Below, in pieces: positions 7,507 to 15,585 of a stretch of DNA of 37,356 nt. This DNA is from Clostridiales bacterium (lineage in GTDB: Bacteria; Bacillota; Desulfotomaculia; Desulfotomaculales; VENG01): contig JADQBQ010000017.1 in NCBI GenBank assembly GCA_016278505.1, positions 1-37,356 of the forward strand. The letters are read 5' to 3'. Every line of letters begins with the position of its first letter. Position 1 is the first letter of the stretch. Under the pieces are notes generated by a model. It saw nothing but the letters and a program-made list of their open reading frames with translations, ran no database searches and had not been told where the DNA came from. The position numbers were made by a program, and so were the translations under genes.

Positions 7507-8676
7507 ATGCAATCACTAAAAATTGATAATGGTATTATAAAGGCAAAAAAGGCCCTAATGGGGCCAAGCCTGCACCCCATAAAAAATATCCACCTGGAAA
7601 TTACCGATGGGGTGCTCACCCAAGCTAAAGCCCATCCCACAGCCACAACAAGGGAGGTACTCAATGCCAAGCACTGTACTTTGTTGCCCGGCCTTGTAGA
7701 CTGCCACGTACACCTGGCATTAGACGGTATAAATTTTAAAGACTGCATGGATAAATGGCATTCCCCCGGATTAATGGCATCACATATAAAGAAACAATTA
7801 AATGCAGGGTTGGAACAAGGCCTCACCTACTTTCGGGACGGGGGAGACCGCGGTGGTCAGGCCCTTACTTTTAAAAATTCAAGCCCTACAAACCTACCAA
7901 TTAAAGCGTCTGGAACAGCACTACGCATACAAAAAATGTACGGAACTTTTTTGGGCCCCGGGCTAAAGAAAGAGCAGATAAAAGAGGCCATAGCTTTCCT
8001 TGCCGGAAAAAATGCTGACCCCATAAAGGTACTGGTATCCGGGATAGTTAGTTTTAAGGAATACGGAAGGGTTGGACCACAACAATTTGACCTGCCAACG
8101 TTACAGCAAATTGTGAACAATGCCAAAAAAGTGGGACTCAAGGTTATGGCCCATGCCAATTCAGACGAAGCGGTCAAAATATGTATACAAGCCGGTGTTC
8201 ATTCTGTGGAACATGGCTATTTCATTAGCCACGATACCCTTAAAATGATGGCGGAAAAAGGCATTTATTGGGTTCCAACCATTGTACCGGTTGCCAATCA
8301 ATTAAAGAAACCCAACCGGGACAGATTTACTAAGGATGAACTGCACGTTATAGAAAAAACTTACAAGCGACAACAGGAAATGCTCTGCTGGGCCTGCGAA
8401 TGGGGAGTGACTGTTGGAGTAGGCACTGATGCCGGTGCCTCGGGGGTTCTGCATGGAACGGGATTTCACGAAGAACTCCAATTATATCGAGAGGCAGGGC
8501 TTTCATGCGAAACTATTGTAAAAGCCGCCACCATCAATGGTGCAAAAATACTGGGGCTGAATTCAGGACTGGAACAGGGAAAACCTCTCCGATTTACGGC
8601 GGTGGCAGGAGACCCCTTGGAAGATTTAAATATTCTCAAGAAGCCTGAGTATATTTACTTACATTCCCCCGACTAA
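7507..8676 (+). CDS. Amidohydrolase family protein (imidazolonepropionase/prolidase-like)
   Basis: Metal-dependent hydrolase of the amidohydrolase superfamily, substrate unknown. Seen in the 389 residues: PGLVDCHVH with H67 and H69, a possible bridging Lys174 in IKVLVSG, MAHAN with H216, HSVEHG with H236 and GTDAG with D308, that is, a full metal-ligand set for a binuclear or mononuclear centre. A small composite beta domain precedes and follows the barrel. There is no signal peptide, so it is cytoplasmic. It is the first of two plus-strand genes set into a minus-strand region, and it has its own promoter. No neighbour reveals a pathway. Peptide, cyclic imide or hydantoin-like substrates are all possible. 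Confidence 0.85.
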   Translation: MQSLKIDNGIIKAKKALMGPSLHPIKNIHLEITDGVLTQAKAHPTATTREVLNAKHCTLLPGLVDCHVHLALDGINFKDCMDKWHSPGLMASHIKKQLNAGLEQGLTYFRDGGDRGGQALTFKNSSPTNLPIKASGTALRIQKMYGTFLGPGLKKEQIKEAIAFLAGKNADPIKVLVSGIVSFKEYGRVGPQQFDLPTLQQIVNNAKKVGLKVMAHANSDEAVKICIQAGVHSVEHGYFISHDTLKMMAEKGIYWVPTIVPVANQLKKPNRDRFTKDELHVIEKTYKRQQEMLCWACEWGVTVGVGTDAGASGVLHGTGFHEELQLYREAGLSCETIVKAATINGAKILGLNSGLEQGKPLRFTAVAGDPLEDLNILKKPEYIYLHSPD

Positions 8677-8722
8677 TTCACTCCCCAAGAATATTAAAAC
8701 CACCAGCAGAAAAAGCTAAGAC

Positions 8723-9019
8723 AACCTGTCTTTTGCGCATATCGAATGATTTGAATCGAGCCGTGGCCAGGCTTGGCGAAGTCGGTAAGCGGAAGCGGGG
8801 CTGAGCACAGGACGTGCGAAGCCGCCCCTTGAGCCAGGACGGCGGACGGCAATGGAAATCACGGATTTTTTCGTAATACCAACTCTTATCTATGCCATTG
8901 CGAAAACAGCTGGTCTTAAAAAGGGGGTTTAGTAATTAGGGAACCCCGCTGGAGTGTGAGACTGAGCCTTAGCCTGGCCCGGCGAGATGAAATGAATGAG
9001 CGGGCGCAAAAGACAGGTT
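8723..9019 (+). mobile_element. MITE-like foldback element, copy 1
   Basis: The 297-bp element has perfect 16-bp terminal inverted repeats: AACCTGTCTTTTGCGC at 8723-8738 and its reverse complement at 9004-9019. The inverted symmetry continues imperfectly for about 60 bp (for example GGCCAGGCTTGGC inside the left end against GGCCAGGCTAAGGC read from the right end). A closely similar copy in opposite orientation lies at 16684-16977. It has no convincing ORF, so a non-autonomous element is likely. The flanks carry CAGAAAAAGCTA and CAGAAAAGCTA, a possible but imperfect target duplication. It fills most of the 385-bp gap before splB. Confidence 0.8.
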
Positions 9020-9061
9020 CAGAAAAGCTACTTCTATCAACAGCATGCGAAGGTGGTTTTT

Positions 9062-10081
9062 ATGATCTTCAAGCCCAAAAGGGTTTACTTTGAAAACACT
9101 GCCCGGGATTACCCCCTGGGAAAACAGTTATACGATTATTTCCAAGGCCAGAATGTGGAAATTAAGATTATAGGCAGTCACAACAGGGTGACAGGCATCC
9201 CCGGCGAGACTCCTCAGCAAGCATACATGGAAGCCAAGCGCACGCTTGTGGTTGGGGTAAGGAGAACACTTAAGTTTTCCCCTTGCAAACCGTCTGCCCA
9301 CTACCAACTGCCCATAGGTACCAGCTGCACCGGAAAGTGTGAATACTGTTATCTAAACACCACACTGGGCAAAAAGCCATACATAAGGGTATATGTAAAT
9401 GTAGACCAAATACTTGAGCAGACCCGTAAATACATCGAGGAACGAAAGCCGGAATTAACTCTGTTTGAAGGAGCGGCTACATCAGACCCCGTACCGGTGG
9501 AAAGATATACAGGCTCATTAAAAAAGGCCATTGAATTTTTCGGTGAACAGGAATTGGGCAGGTTCCGTTTTGTTACTAAATTTAACGACATTGATTCGCT
9601 TTTGCACGCTAAACACCGAGGACACACCACTTTCCGCTTCAGCCTGAATACCGACCGGGTCATTAAAGACTACGAACATGACACTCCCGGTGCTGCAGAA
9701 AGGGTTGAAGCTGCCGGCAAGGTAGCCAGGGCAGATTATCCGCTGGGATTTCTCATTGCCCCCATATTTATTTATGATCAATGGGAGAAGGATTACCTTG
9801 CGCTATTGCAGTCTCTAAGAGAAACGGTGCCAAGCAATGTAAAAAATATCTCTTTTGAACTAATCACCCACAGGTTTACAGCCCGGGCCAAAAACCGTAT
9901 TTTGGAAGTGTTCCCGCAAACAACCCTACCCATGGAAGAAAAAGAGCGCAAATTTAAATACGGGCAGTTTGGGTATGGCAAATATATCTATACTAAAGAA
10001 GAAATGAATGAGATAAAGGAATTTTTCACCAATAACATCAAAAGCGTTTTCAAAGGTGCTGAAATAAAATACCTAGTTTAA
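9062..10081 (+). CDS. splB: Spore photoproduct lyase, radical SAM
   Basis: Repairs 5-thyminyl-5,6-dihydrothymine in the DNA of germinating spores with a 4Fe-4S cluster and S-adenosylmethionine. The cluster motif is C89-TGK-C93-EY-C96. GVRRTLKF, KPYIRVYVNV, RFVTKFND and FELITHRFT match the family and the 339-residue length is normal. The ORF reaches back to an ATG at 8996 inside the MITE-like element, but AAGGTGG before the ATG at 9062 gives the usual N-terminus. Odd point: in FEGAATSDP, Ala139 stands where Bacillus SplB has the hydrogen-donating Cys141 (FEASCTSD). The gene stands alone, without splA, between two repeats. Confidence 0.93.
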   Translation: MIFKPKRVYFENTARDYPLGKQLYDYFQGQNVEIKIIGSHNRVTGIPGETPQQAYMEAKRTLVVGVRRTLKFSPCKPSAHYQLPIGTSCTGKCEYCYLNTTLGKKPYIRVYVNVDQILEQTRKYIEERKPELTLFEGAATSDPVPVERYTGSLKKAIEFFGEQELGRFRFVTKFNDIDSLLHAKHRGHTTFRFSLNTDRVIKDYEHDTPGAAERVEAAGKVARADYPLGFLIAPIFIYDQWEKDYLALLQSLRETVPSNVKNISFELITHRFTARAKNRILEVFPQTTLPMEEKERKFKYGQFGYGKYIYTKEEMNEIKEFFTNNIKSVFKGAEIKYLV

Positions 10082-10095
10082 AAAAGGGTACATTC

Positions 10096-10159
10096 TTAGT
10101 GCACTCGTTCAGCTAAAGTTGAACATCGGTACTCAAGAGGAAAGGGAACACACCACCTG
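10096..10159 (+). repeat. Short dispersed repeat, copy A
   Basis: This 64-bp segment closely matches the reverse complement of 35233-35297. It shares TTAGTG, ACT, GTTCAGCTAAAG, AAGAGG and ACACACC blocks, and a hairpin GTTCAGC-TAAA-GTTGAAC whose stem is kept in the other copy by a G-U/G-C exchange. A further AAGTGGGA block downstream is also shared. It lies in the tail-to-tail gap between splB and folK and may be a decayed mobile element end or a small structured RNA. Confidence 0.65.
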
Positions 10160-10200
10160 CGGAGGAATATCCCCAACAAGTGGGAGTCTTAGGACATAGA

Positions 10201-10686
10201 TTAATTCCTTTTAATTTCTTGCAACCCTTTCAGTTCCTCAGCTATTTCCTCCGCCGTTTTCCCACCGGGGAGCAACAGATCAGGTGCTAAATCAGCAAGG
10301 GGAACCATCACAAAGGCACGCTCTAACATCCTGGGATGTGGCACCTCCAGCCCCTGCTCTCTGATTACATGTGTCCCATAGATTAAAATGTCAAGATCCA
10401 CCACCCTGGGCCCCCAGCGAATCTGTCTCTTTCTGCCCAAAAAATCTTCTATCCCTAATATTTGAGCTAAAAGATTAGCAGGTTTTAGTGTGGTTTGAAT
10501 TTGGGCCACAGTGTTTAAAAACCAATCCTGCTCCGTATACCCCACAGGGGCTGCACGGTAGAACGGTGCCACTCTTTCAATGTCAATCCCAGATTCATCC
10601 TTGAGCATTTCCAAGGCCTTTTTAATATTTCCCTCTTTGTTACCCATGTTTGAGCCTAGCCCTAAAAAAGCTTTTTCCTTATTCAT
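10201..10686 (-). CDS. folK: 6-hydroxymethyl-7,8-dihydropterin pyrophosphokinase
   Basis: Transfers pyrophosphate from ATP to hydroxymethyl-dihydropterin in folate synthesis. It has AFLGLGSNMGNKEGNI at the N-terminus, PVGYTEQDWFLN, the GRKRQIRWGPRVVDLDIL signature and VPHPRMLERAFV. The 161 residues are normal for the family. The start overlaps the end of folB by 8 nt, with GGGGATC before the ATG, so the two genes are coupled. It is the last gene of folP-folB-folK. Confidence 0.97.
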   Translation of the reverse strand: MNKEKAFLGLGSNMGNKEGNIKKALEMLKDESGIDIERVAPFYRAAPVGYTEQDWFLNTVAQIQTTLKPANLLAQILGIEDFLGRKRQIRWGPRVVDLDILIYGTHVIREQGLEVPHPRMLERAFVMVPLADLAPDLLLPGGKTAEEIAEELKGLQEIKRN

Positions 10687-11053
10687 GTTTGATCCCCACG
10701 GGCTCCCGGCTTATTTCAACGGCCATACTGCCGAAATGGCCGGGCACAGGCGCAGCTGGCTTTTTCACCCTGACAGTTACCCGGCATACCGTAAAGTGCT
10801 GCAATATGGCGGTGGCAATATCTTCAGCAACTGTTTCGATTAAATTACGCGGGTACCCCTCAACGATTTCTCTCACCAGGTAAAAGGCATCGGCATAACT
10901 CACAGTATCGGCACGGTCATCACTTTTCCCAGCTTTATTTAGACTCAAATACATTGACAAATCTATGATAAATTTTTGCCCCAATCGGTTCTCTTCGGGT
11001 AAAACACCATGATACCCGTAAAACTCCATATCTTTCATAATAATCCTATCCAT
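10679..11053 (-). CDS. folB: Dihydroneopterin aldolase
   Basis: Cleaves dihydroneopterin to hydroxymethyl-dihydropterin and glycolaldehyde. The family pattern is clear: MDRIIMKDMEFYGYHGVLPEEN, GQKFIIDL, the D-T-V-S-Y-A-D segment, NLIETVAEDIA with the active-site Glu and RVKKPAAPVPGHFGSMAVEI. The 124 residues match the usual length. It lies between folP and folK with close spacing and belongs to the same transcription unit. Confidence 0.96.
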   Translation of the reverse strand: MDRIIMKDMEFYGYHGVLPEENRLGQKFIIDLSMYLSLNKAGKSDDRADTVSYADAFYLVREIVEGYPRNLIETVAEDIATAILQHFTVCRVTVRVKKPAAPVPGHFGSMAVEISREPVGIKHE

Positions 11054-11079
11054 ACACGGACACCGCTTTCCTTAAACTT

Positions 11080-12267
11080 CTAACACTGTCTAACCATGGC
11101 ATCGGTCATCCGGGCTACCCTTACCATTTCCTTAACATCATGCACCCGAACAATGTCAGCTCCCAAAGTTATTCCCAATGCCACCGATGCACCGGTACCC
11201 TCAACCCTTTCGTCCGCCGGTAAACCCAATGCTTTACCGATCATGGATTTACGGGAAGTTCCTAAAAGAATCGGTTGCCCCAAGCAATCCAACTCCGGCA
11301 ATCTCCGCATTACTTCCAAATTTTGTTCCAGCGTTTTACCGAAGCCAATCCCCGGATCAATGATAATGTTTTCTCTTGGTACACCGGCAGAGTCAGCTAT
11401 GTTCATACTTTCTTTAAGAAATCCCACCATATCGCCCATTAGGTCGTGATATTCAGTGCCTTGTTGGTTATGCATAATCACTACGGGAGCACTGTATTCT
11501 GCAGCCACGGCAGCCATGTCCGCATCGGCCCTTAGCGCCCACTGGTCATTGATTATGTGCGCCCCTACCTCCATGGCTTTCTTAGCTACTCCCGCCTTAT
11601 AAGTATCTACGGATATAGGGACATCTATTTCTCTAACCAACCGTTCCAATACCGGAATTACCCGGCTAATCTCTTCATCCTGATTTACCTGTACATGCCC
11701 CGGCCGAGTAGATTCACCGCCAAGGTCAATTATATCTGCTCCCTCGGCAACCATTTGCCTGGCACCGTTAATAGCGTTTTCCATGCTAAAATGTGTGCCG
11801 CCGTCGGAAAAAGAATCCGGAGTAATATTCAGTATTCCCATGACAAGAGTACGACGGCCCAGGTATAATTCTTTGCCCCGGCAATATAGTGTATACGGTT
11901 GACGCCCTTCCGTATTTTCCAATACTTGCCTAACTTCATCTGCCAGCCTGGAAAGTCCAAAGGGCTGCATTTTTAATTTATTGGTCAGCCCATGAAACTG
12001 TTTTAGGGTTCCCATCAGCAAAACGTCCGTTTTTTCCACCGACCCATCTACTGTACCCCGCGAGACGGCTGCCTCGCCTCCTTTGCTCAGCATCTCCTGT
12101 TTAATGATATTGGCTTGTTTTGGCTCCAGGTCAACAACTTTCAACACTCTGTGTACTGCCTTGGGCGTCATCCACCGGCAGCCTGCGGCATCGCTGCCTA
12201 CACGCGATAGTTCTTCCCGTGCCACCTGCCGGTTAGGTATTATCAAGTTACGTACCCCAAAAGACAA
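11080..12267 (-). CDS. folP: Dihydropteroate synthase with N-terminal extension
   Basis: Condenses p-aminobenzoate with hydroxymethyl-dihydropterin pyrophosphate. The TIM-barrel core begins at about residue 126. It shows LVMGILNITPDSFSDGG, ADIIDLGGESTRPG, ISVDTYKAGVA, IIDPGIGFGKT and GTSRKSMIG. At 395 residues it is some 120 longer than E. coli FolP. The extra N-terminal part of about 125 residues has no motif I recognise but is charged and regular, and similar long forms are known from clostridial and archaeal enzymes. The start is TTG at 12267 with GGGGGTG upstream. It is first of the folP-folB-folK group. Confidence 0.93.
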   Translation of the reverse strand: MSFGVRNLIIPNRQVAREELSRVGSDAAGCRWMTPKAVHRVLKVVDLEPKQANIIKQEMLSKGGEAAVSRGTVDGSVEKTDVLLMGTLKQFHGLTNKLKMQPFGLSRLADEVRQVLENTEGRQPYTLYCRGKELYLGRRTLVMGILNITPDSFSDGGTHFSMENAINGARQMVAEGADIIDLGGESTRPGHVQVNQDEEISRVIPVLERLVREIDVPISVDTYKAGVAKKAMEVGAHIINDQWALRADADMAAVAAEYSAPVVIMHNQQGTEYHDLMGDMVGFLKESMNIADSAGVPRENIIIDPGIGFGKTLEQNLEVMRRLPELDCLGQPILLGTSRKSMIGKALGLPADERVEGTGASVALGITLGADIVRVHDVKEMVRVARMTDAMVRQC

Positions 12268-12345
12268 AATTACACCCCCATTTAGGACATGTCTTGCTAT
12301 TCTAAACGCTACGCAACAAAAGCCGCGGCATCAACCGTTGGACCT

Positions 12346-12861
12346 CTAATAAACCAGGCCCGATGCCGCTTCCATTCGGTGCAGCTTTTTACAAGCATCT
12401 CTTGCTTCACACTGCCAGCATGGCCGGGACAAATCATCCGCCCGCCTGAGATATTGACCTAATACCCCACCACTTGTGGCACCGGACCTGTGGCTTGAAA
12501 CAGCACCGGTTATTACCTCTATCTCCGTGCGACAAAAACCGGTCTCCTTAAGAACTTCCTCGGCAAAACCCGCACCAACTAGGGCATGGTCTTCACCGGT
12601 ATCATATTGCACCCAACGTCCCATATCATGGGTAAGCGCTGCAGCATAAACTACCTCTTTTATTTTTTGGCGGGCGGTATTACCAGTTATAATACTTTCC
12701 AAGGCACCCTCTTCCAGAACCAAGATGTAGCATATTCTGGCGACATCAAGTAAATGTTGTAGGTCATGACGGCAAAAATACCTGTTTTGCTCTCGTTCTT
12801 GATTAAAGGATAGGCAGACTTGAAAGAATTGATGCTGCAATATTCTTTTAATTCTCTGCAC
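12346..12861 (-). CDS. HD domain protein (predicted phosphohydrolase)
   Basis: A small metal-dependent phosphohydrolase of the HD superfamily, substrate unknown. Ligands visible: H in YFCRHDLQHLLDV, LTHDMGR with the HD pair, DHALVGA and AVSSHR. The C-terminus carries a Cys cluster (C-W-Q-C-EARDA-C) that may bind a metal or just stabilise the fold. The ORF extends to 12891, but GAAGGTG eight bases before the GTG at 12861 suggests that start, giving 171 residues. It precedes folP by about 80 nt and may be cotranscribed. A role in nucleotide or pterin phosphate hydrolysis would be speculation. Confidence 0.8.
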   Translation of the reverse strand: MQRIKRILQHQFFQVCLSFNQEREQNRYFCRHDLQHLLDVARICYILVLEEGALESIITGNTARQKIKEVVYAAALTHDMGRWVQYDTGEDHALVGAGFAEEVLKETGFCRTEIEVITGAVSSHRSGATSGGVLGQYLRRADDLSRPCWQCEARDACKKLHRMEAASGLVY

Positions 12862-12888
12862 AGTAATACACCTTCCCTGTTTCCAGCG

Positions 12889-12916
12889 CAAATAACAACC
12901 CCCGTTGACGGGGGTT
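12889..12916 (-). terminator. Terminator after the DUF134 gene
   Basis: Perfect 8-bp stem (12897-12904 with 12909-12916, loop TTGA) followed on the minus strand by GTTATTT. It separates the DUF134 gene from the HD gene. Confidence 0.65.
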
Positions 12917-12928
12917 AGTTAGACAGTA

Positions 12929-13384
12929 TTATTTTGGCATTCCCTTCCCGCGCCGCCACTGACATGTAAAAGGTTTTCCTTCGCTGTCCACCCGAAATAC
13001 TTCAACATGGGAACACTCCGGGCAGCCTCCTTTTTCTTTAGCACATTTAGCTTCCCATTCGTGCCCACAATGATCACATTTAAAGCGTTTCATTACAACT
13101 TTAAAATGTCCCCCTTCAACACGAATGGCCTTACCTTCTACTAGAGCCTTGGCAACCTTGCCACGGGCTGAAGAAAGTATACGATGAAAAGTAGGCCGAG
13201 ATACACCCATCCTTTCCGCACAAGCCTCTTGTTCAAGTCCCTCAACATCTTTAAGGCGTATAGCCTCCAATTCTTCCACCGTCACCGAGACCTCCTCTAA
13301 ATCTCTTAAAGGAACTCCGGCAGGCTTAAAAAAAGTAAGCTCCGGCATAAACTCAACGCGCCGACATTTAGGTGGTCTAGACAT
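12929..13384 (-). CDS. DUF134 family helix-turn-helix DNA-binding protein
   Basis: Begins [15 protein letters not shown], the DUF134 signature (RPPK-C-R-V, then F-KP-G-P). A sigma-70 region 4-like helix-turn-helix follows ([34 protein letters not shown], about residues 37-71). A C-terminal zinc-ribbon-like segment has C-DH-C and C-PE-C pairs, which many short DUF134 proteins lack. This suggests a DNA-binding regulator with a metal-binding tail. Targets are unknown. GGAGTGC before the ATG at 13384 argues against the ATG five codons upstream. It stands as its own unit between terminators. Confidence 0.85.
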   Translation of the reverse strand: MSRPPKCRRVEFMPELTFFKPAGVPLRDLEEVSVTVEELEAIRLKDVEGLEQEACAERMGVSRPTFHRILSSARGKVAKALVEGKAIRVEGGHFKVVMKRFKCDHCGHEWEAKCAKEKGGCPECSHVEVFRVDSEGKPFTCQWRRGKGMPK

Positions 13385-13554
13385 TATTATGCACTCCATT
13401 CAATTCTGTATTGAATAATTTTTACTAATAAAAATTTTGCTTTTATAGATTATTATAAAGTATAACTATTCTCTTTTGAATAGTTTTTATCCTGCCGGAT
13501 TTTTATAAAAGAAAGTACCAAAAATAAAAATATTATCAAATACTCAAAGTAATG

Positions 13555-13583
13555 ATAAAAGCTCCGGGATTACTCCCGGAGCT
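13555..13583 (-). terminator. Terminator after fhs
   Basis: A 10-bp perfect stem (13560-13569 with 13574-13583, loop of 4) is followed by TTTTA on the minus strand, 25 bp after the fhs stop codon. Confidence 0.85.
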
Positions 13584-13608
13584 AACGTTACTATAGTTTT
13601 TATATATT

Positions 13609-15369
13609 TTAGAACAAACCCTGCACTTTGCCTGTTTCGGTATCCACATCAACTCTGCGATAAGCAGGGTCAGAACTTGTACCGGGCATCAGGCTAATTG
13701 TTCCAGCCATGGGGCAAAGGAACTTGGCGCCACCATATACCAGAACGTCACGGATGGGTAAGGTCCACCCCTTGGGCACACCCTTAAAGACCGGATCATG
13801 AGTCAAGCTCAAGTGGGTCTTAACCATCATAGTTGAGAAGTCTCTAAAGGCCGGGTCTTCTTCAAACCTCTTGGCCTTAGCTTCTGCCTCCGGAGTCCAA
13901 GCTACACCGTCAGCACCATAAACTTCCCTGGCAATTAAATCTACACGCTGCCGCAGGGGCATTTCCAGGGGGTACAGGGTCTTAAAGTCTACGGTATCAT
14001 TACATGCATCAATAACTGCATCCGCGAGCTCTAATGCACCGTCGCCACCCTTTAGCCAATGCTCGGAGAGTGCACAGCGGGCACCGGCAGCTTCGGCTGC
14101 TCGGCGAACAGCGGCAATTTCATCTTTAGTATCGGTATGGAAACCATTAATACAAACAACAGGATTGATGCCGGCTTTCTTGACAGTCTTGATATGGTGA
14201 ACGAGGTTGGCACAACCCTTTTCCACCAACTCAACATTTTCCTTAGTGTATTCTTCAGGCAAGGGACGGCCGGCTACAACCTTGGGTCCACCACCGTGCA
14301 TCTTAAGGGCACGAATGGTTGCAGTGAGCACCGAAACATTGGGAATATTACCGCTCAGGCGGCACTTAACATTCCAGAATTTCTCGAAACCGATGTCAGC
14401 ACCGAATCCACTTTCGGTAACATGGTAGTCAAACATCTTCAGAGCCATACGGTCAGCAACAATGGAGGACTGACCTATGGCAATGTTTGCAAACGGGCCT
14501 GCGTGCACCAAAACAGGCTGATACTCAACAGTACTCATCAAAGTGGGATTAATGGTATTTACCATCCAGGCTGTCATGGCACCGTCTACTTCCAAATCAG
14601 CAGTAGTGACCGCCTTACCCTTCTTATCATAAGCAACTATGATCTTGCCCATGCGCTCCCTGAGATCCTTCAGGTCGGTAGCCACGGCTAGAATGGCCAT
14701 TAACTCAGAGCTAACCGCAATGCCGAATTTGGACTGCATCATGTAGCCATCCATCTTGCCACCCAGACCAATATTGATATGGCGCAGTGCCTGGGCACAG
14801 AAATCAATTACCCAGCCCATTTCTACATTAGTGGGATCAACATCCAAGCGCTTTAAATTGCGCTGGGCCAGCTGCTCATCATCATAGTTTCTTTCGTGCT
14901 GCATCCTGGCTGTAAGAGCTACCATGGCCAAGTTATGGGCGTTCATGATATCATTCATGTCGCCTGTAAGTCCCAGCGAAAATTCGGTCATGGGAATAGC
15001 CAGAGCATTTCCCCCGCCGGCTGCGGTACCTTTAATATTCATAGTAGGCCCGCCGGAAGGCTGGCGAATAGCAGAACCTACATTGGCTCCTCTTTTTCCA
15101 AGGCCTTCCACCAAGCCCATGCTGGTGGTGGTTTTTCCTTCGCCCAGAGGGGTGGGGGTAATCGCAGTTACTTCAATGAACTTACCGTCCGGCCTATCTT
15201 TAAGACGGTCCATTATTTTCATAAAATCAAGCTTGCATATCCTCCCATGAGGAATAATTTCATCATTTTGAAGCCCCAATTTCTCCTGCCATTCTGACGG
15301 CGTGGGCATATTGGCTTCTGCAGCTTCAGCAATTTCAAAGTCTTTCATTTTCGTTGCATCGTAAGCCAT
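13609..15369 (-). CDS. fhs: Formate-tetrahydrofolate ligase
   Basis: ATP-dependent activation of formate to 10-formyl-THF, a step of the methyl branch of the Wood-Ljungdahl pathway and a source of C1 units. The ATP-binding [12 protein letters not shown] is clear, with [34 protein letters not shown] and the C-terminal [24 protein letters not shown] also present. The 586 residues are longer than the approximately 556 of Moorella FTHFS because of insertions in the N-terminal half (around DDEQLAQRN). The ATG at 15369 is chosen because GGGAGAGG lies directly upstream; a GTG/TTG-type extension to 15408 has no such site. It is monocistronic, between its own promoter and terminator. Confidence 0.96.
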   Translation of the reverse strand: MAYDATKMKDFEIAEAAEANMPTPSEWQEKLGLQNDEIIPHGRICKLDFMKIMDRLKDRPDGKFIEVTAITPTPLGEGKTTTSMGLVEGLGKRGANVGSAIRQPSGGPTMNIKGTAAGGGNALAIPMTEFSLGLTGDMNDIMNAHNLAMVALTARMQHERNYDDEQLAQRNLKRLDVDPTNVEMGWVIDFCAQALRHINIGLGGKMDGYMMQSKFGIAVSSELMAILAVATDLKDLRERMGKIIVAYDKKGKAVTTADLEVDGAMTAWMVNTINPTLMSTVEYQPVLVHAGPFANIAIGQSSIVADRMALKMFDYHVTESGFGADIGFEKFWNVKCRLSGNIPNVSVLTATIRALKMHGGGPKVVAGRPLPEEYTKENVELVEKGCANLVHHIKTVKKAGINPVVCINGFHTDTKDEIAAVRRAAEAAGARCALSEHWLKGGDGALELADAVIDACNDTVDFKTLYPLEMPLRQRVDLIAREVYGADGVAWTPEAEAKAKRFEEDPAFRDFSTMMVKTHLSLTHDPVFKGVPKGWTLPIRDVLVYGGAKFLCPMAGTISLMPGTSSDPAYRRVDVDTETGKVQGLF

Positions 15370-15468
15370 TTTTTCCTCTCCCTTCTTTGAAACAGATATA
15401 ATCACCAAACCCCAAAATTAAAACCCAACTCCACTCAAAAGTGTCCTAATCCTCACCCCTTTTAGCCC

Positions 15469-15497
15469 TATTAAAACACCCTTAAAACAGGTGTCAA
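15469..15497 (-). promoter_or_regulatory. Promoter of fhs
   Basis: A perfect TTGACA (15492-15497), a 17-bp spacer and TTAATA (15469-15474) on the minus strand, about 95 bp from the fhs start. The perfect -35 box fits a highly expressed gene. Confidence 0.6.
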
Positions 15498-15531
15498 AAC
15501 TATAATCAGAACATTCCAACAATAAATGCCA

Positions 15532-15566
15532 TATTTCGACCTACTTTCCATAATAATGTCGAAATA
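15532..15566. repeat. 9-bp inverted repeat upstream of fhs containing a Spo0A-box-like sequence
   Basis: TATTTCGAC (15532-15540) and GTCGAAATA (15558-15566) are perfect inverted arms separated by 17 bp. The right arm with its preceding T reads TGTCGAA, identical to the Spo0A box consensus. It lies about 35 bp upstream of the fhs -35 box and just after the thioesterase gene. No T-run follows, so it is unlikely to be a terminator. Confidence 0.55.
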
Positions 15567-15585
15567 AAATTATTTTTTTATTAAA

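Noticed and set aside
8996..9061. Longer splB start at the ATG inside the MITE-like element
   Set aside because: The 22 extra codons derive from the element end and have no family similarity, and a good AAGGTGG precedes the ATG at 9062.
14059..14691. 210-codon ORF antisense to fhs
   Set aside because: Shadow of a strongly biased gene; no motif, no ribosome-binding site, and fhs on the other strand is certain.
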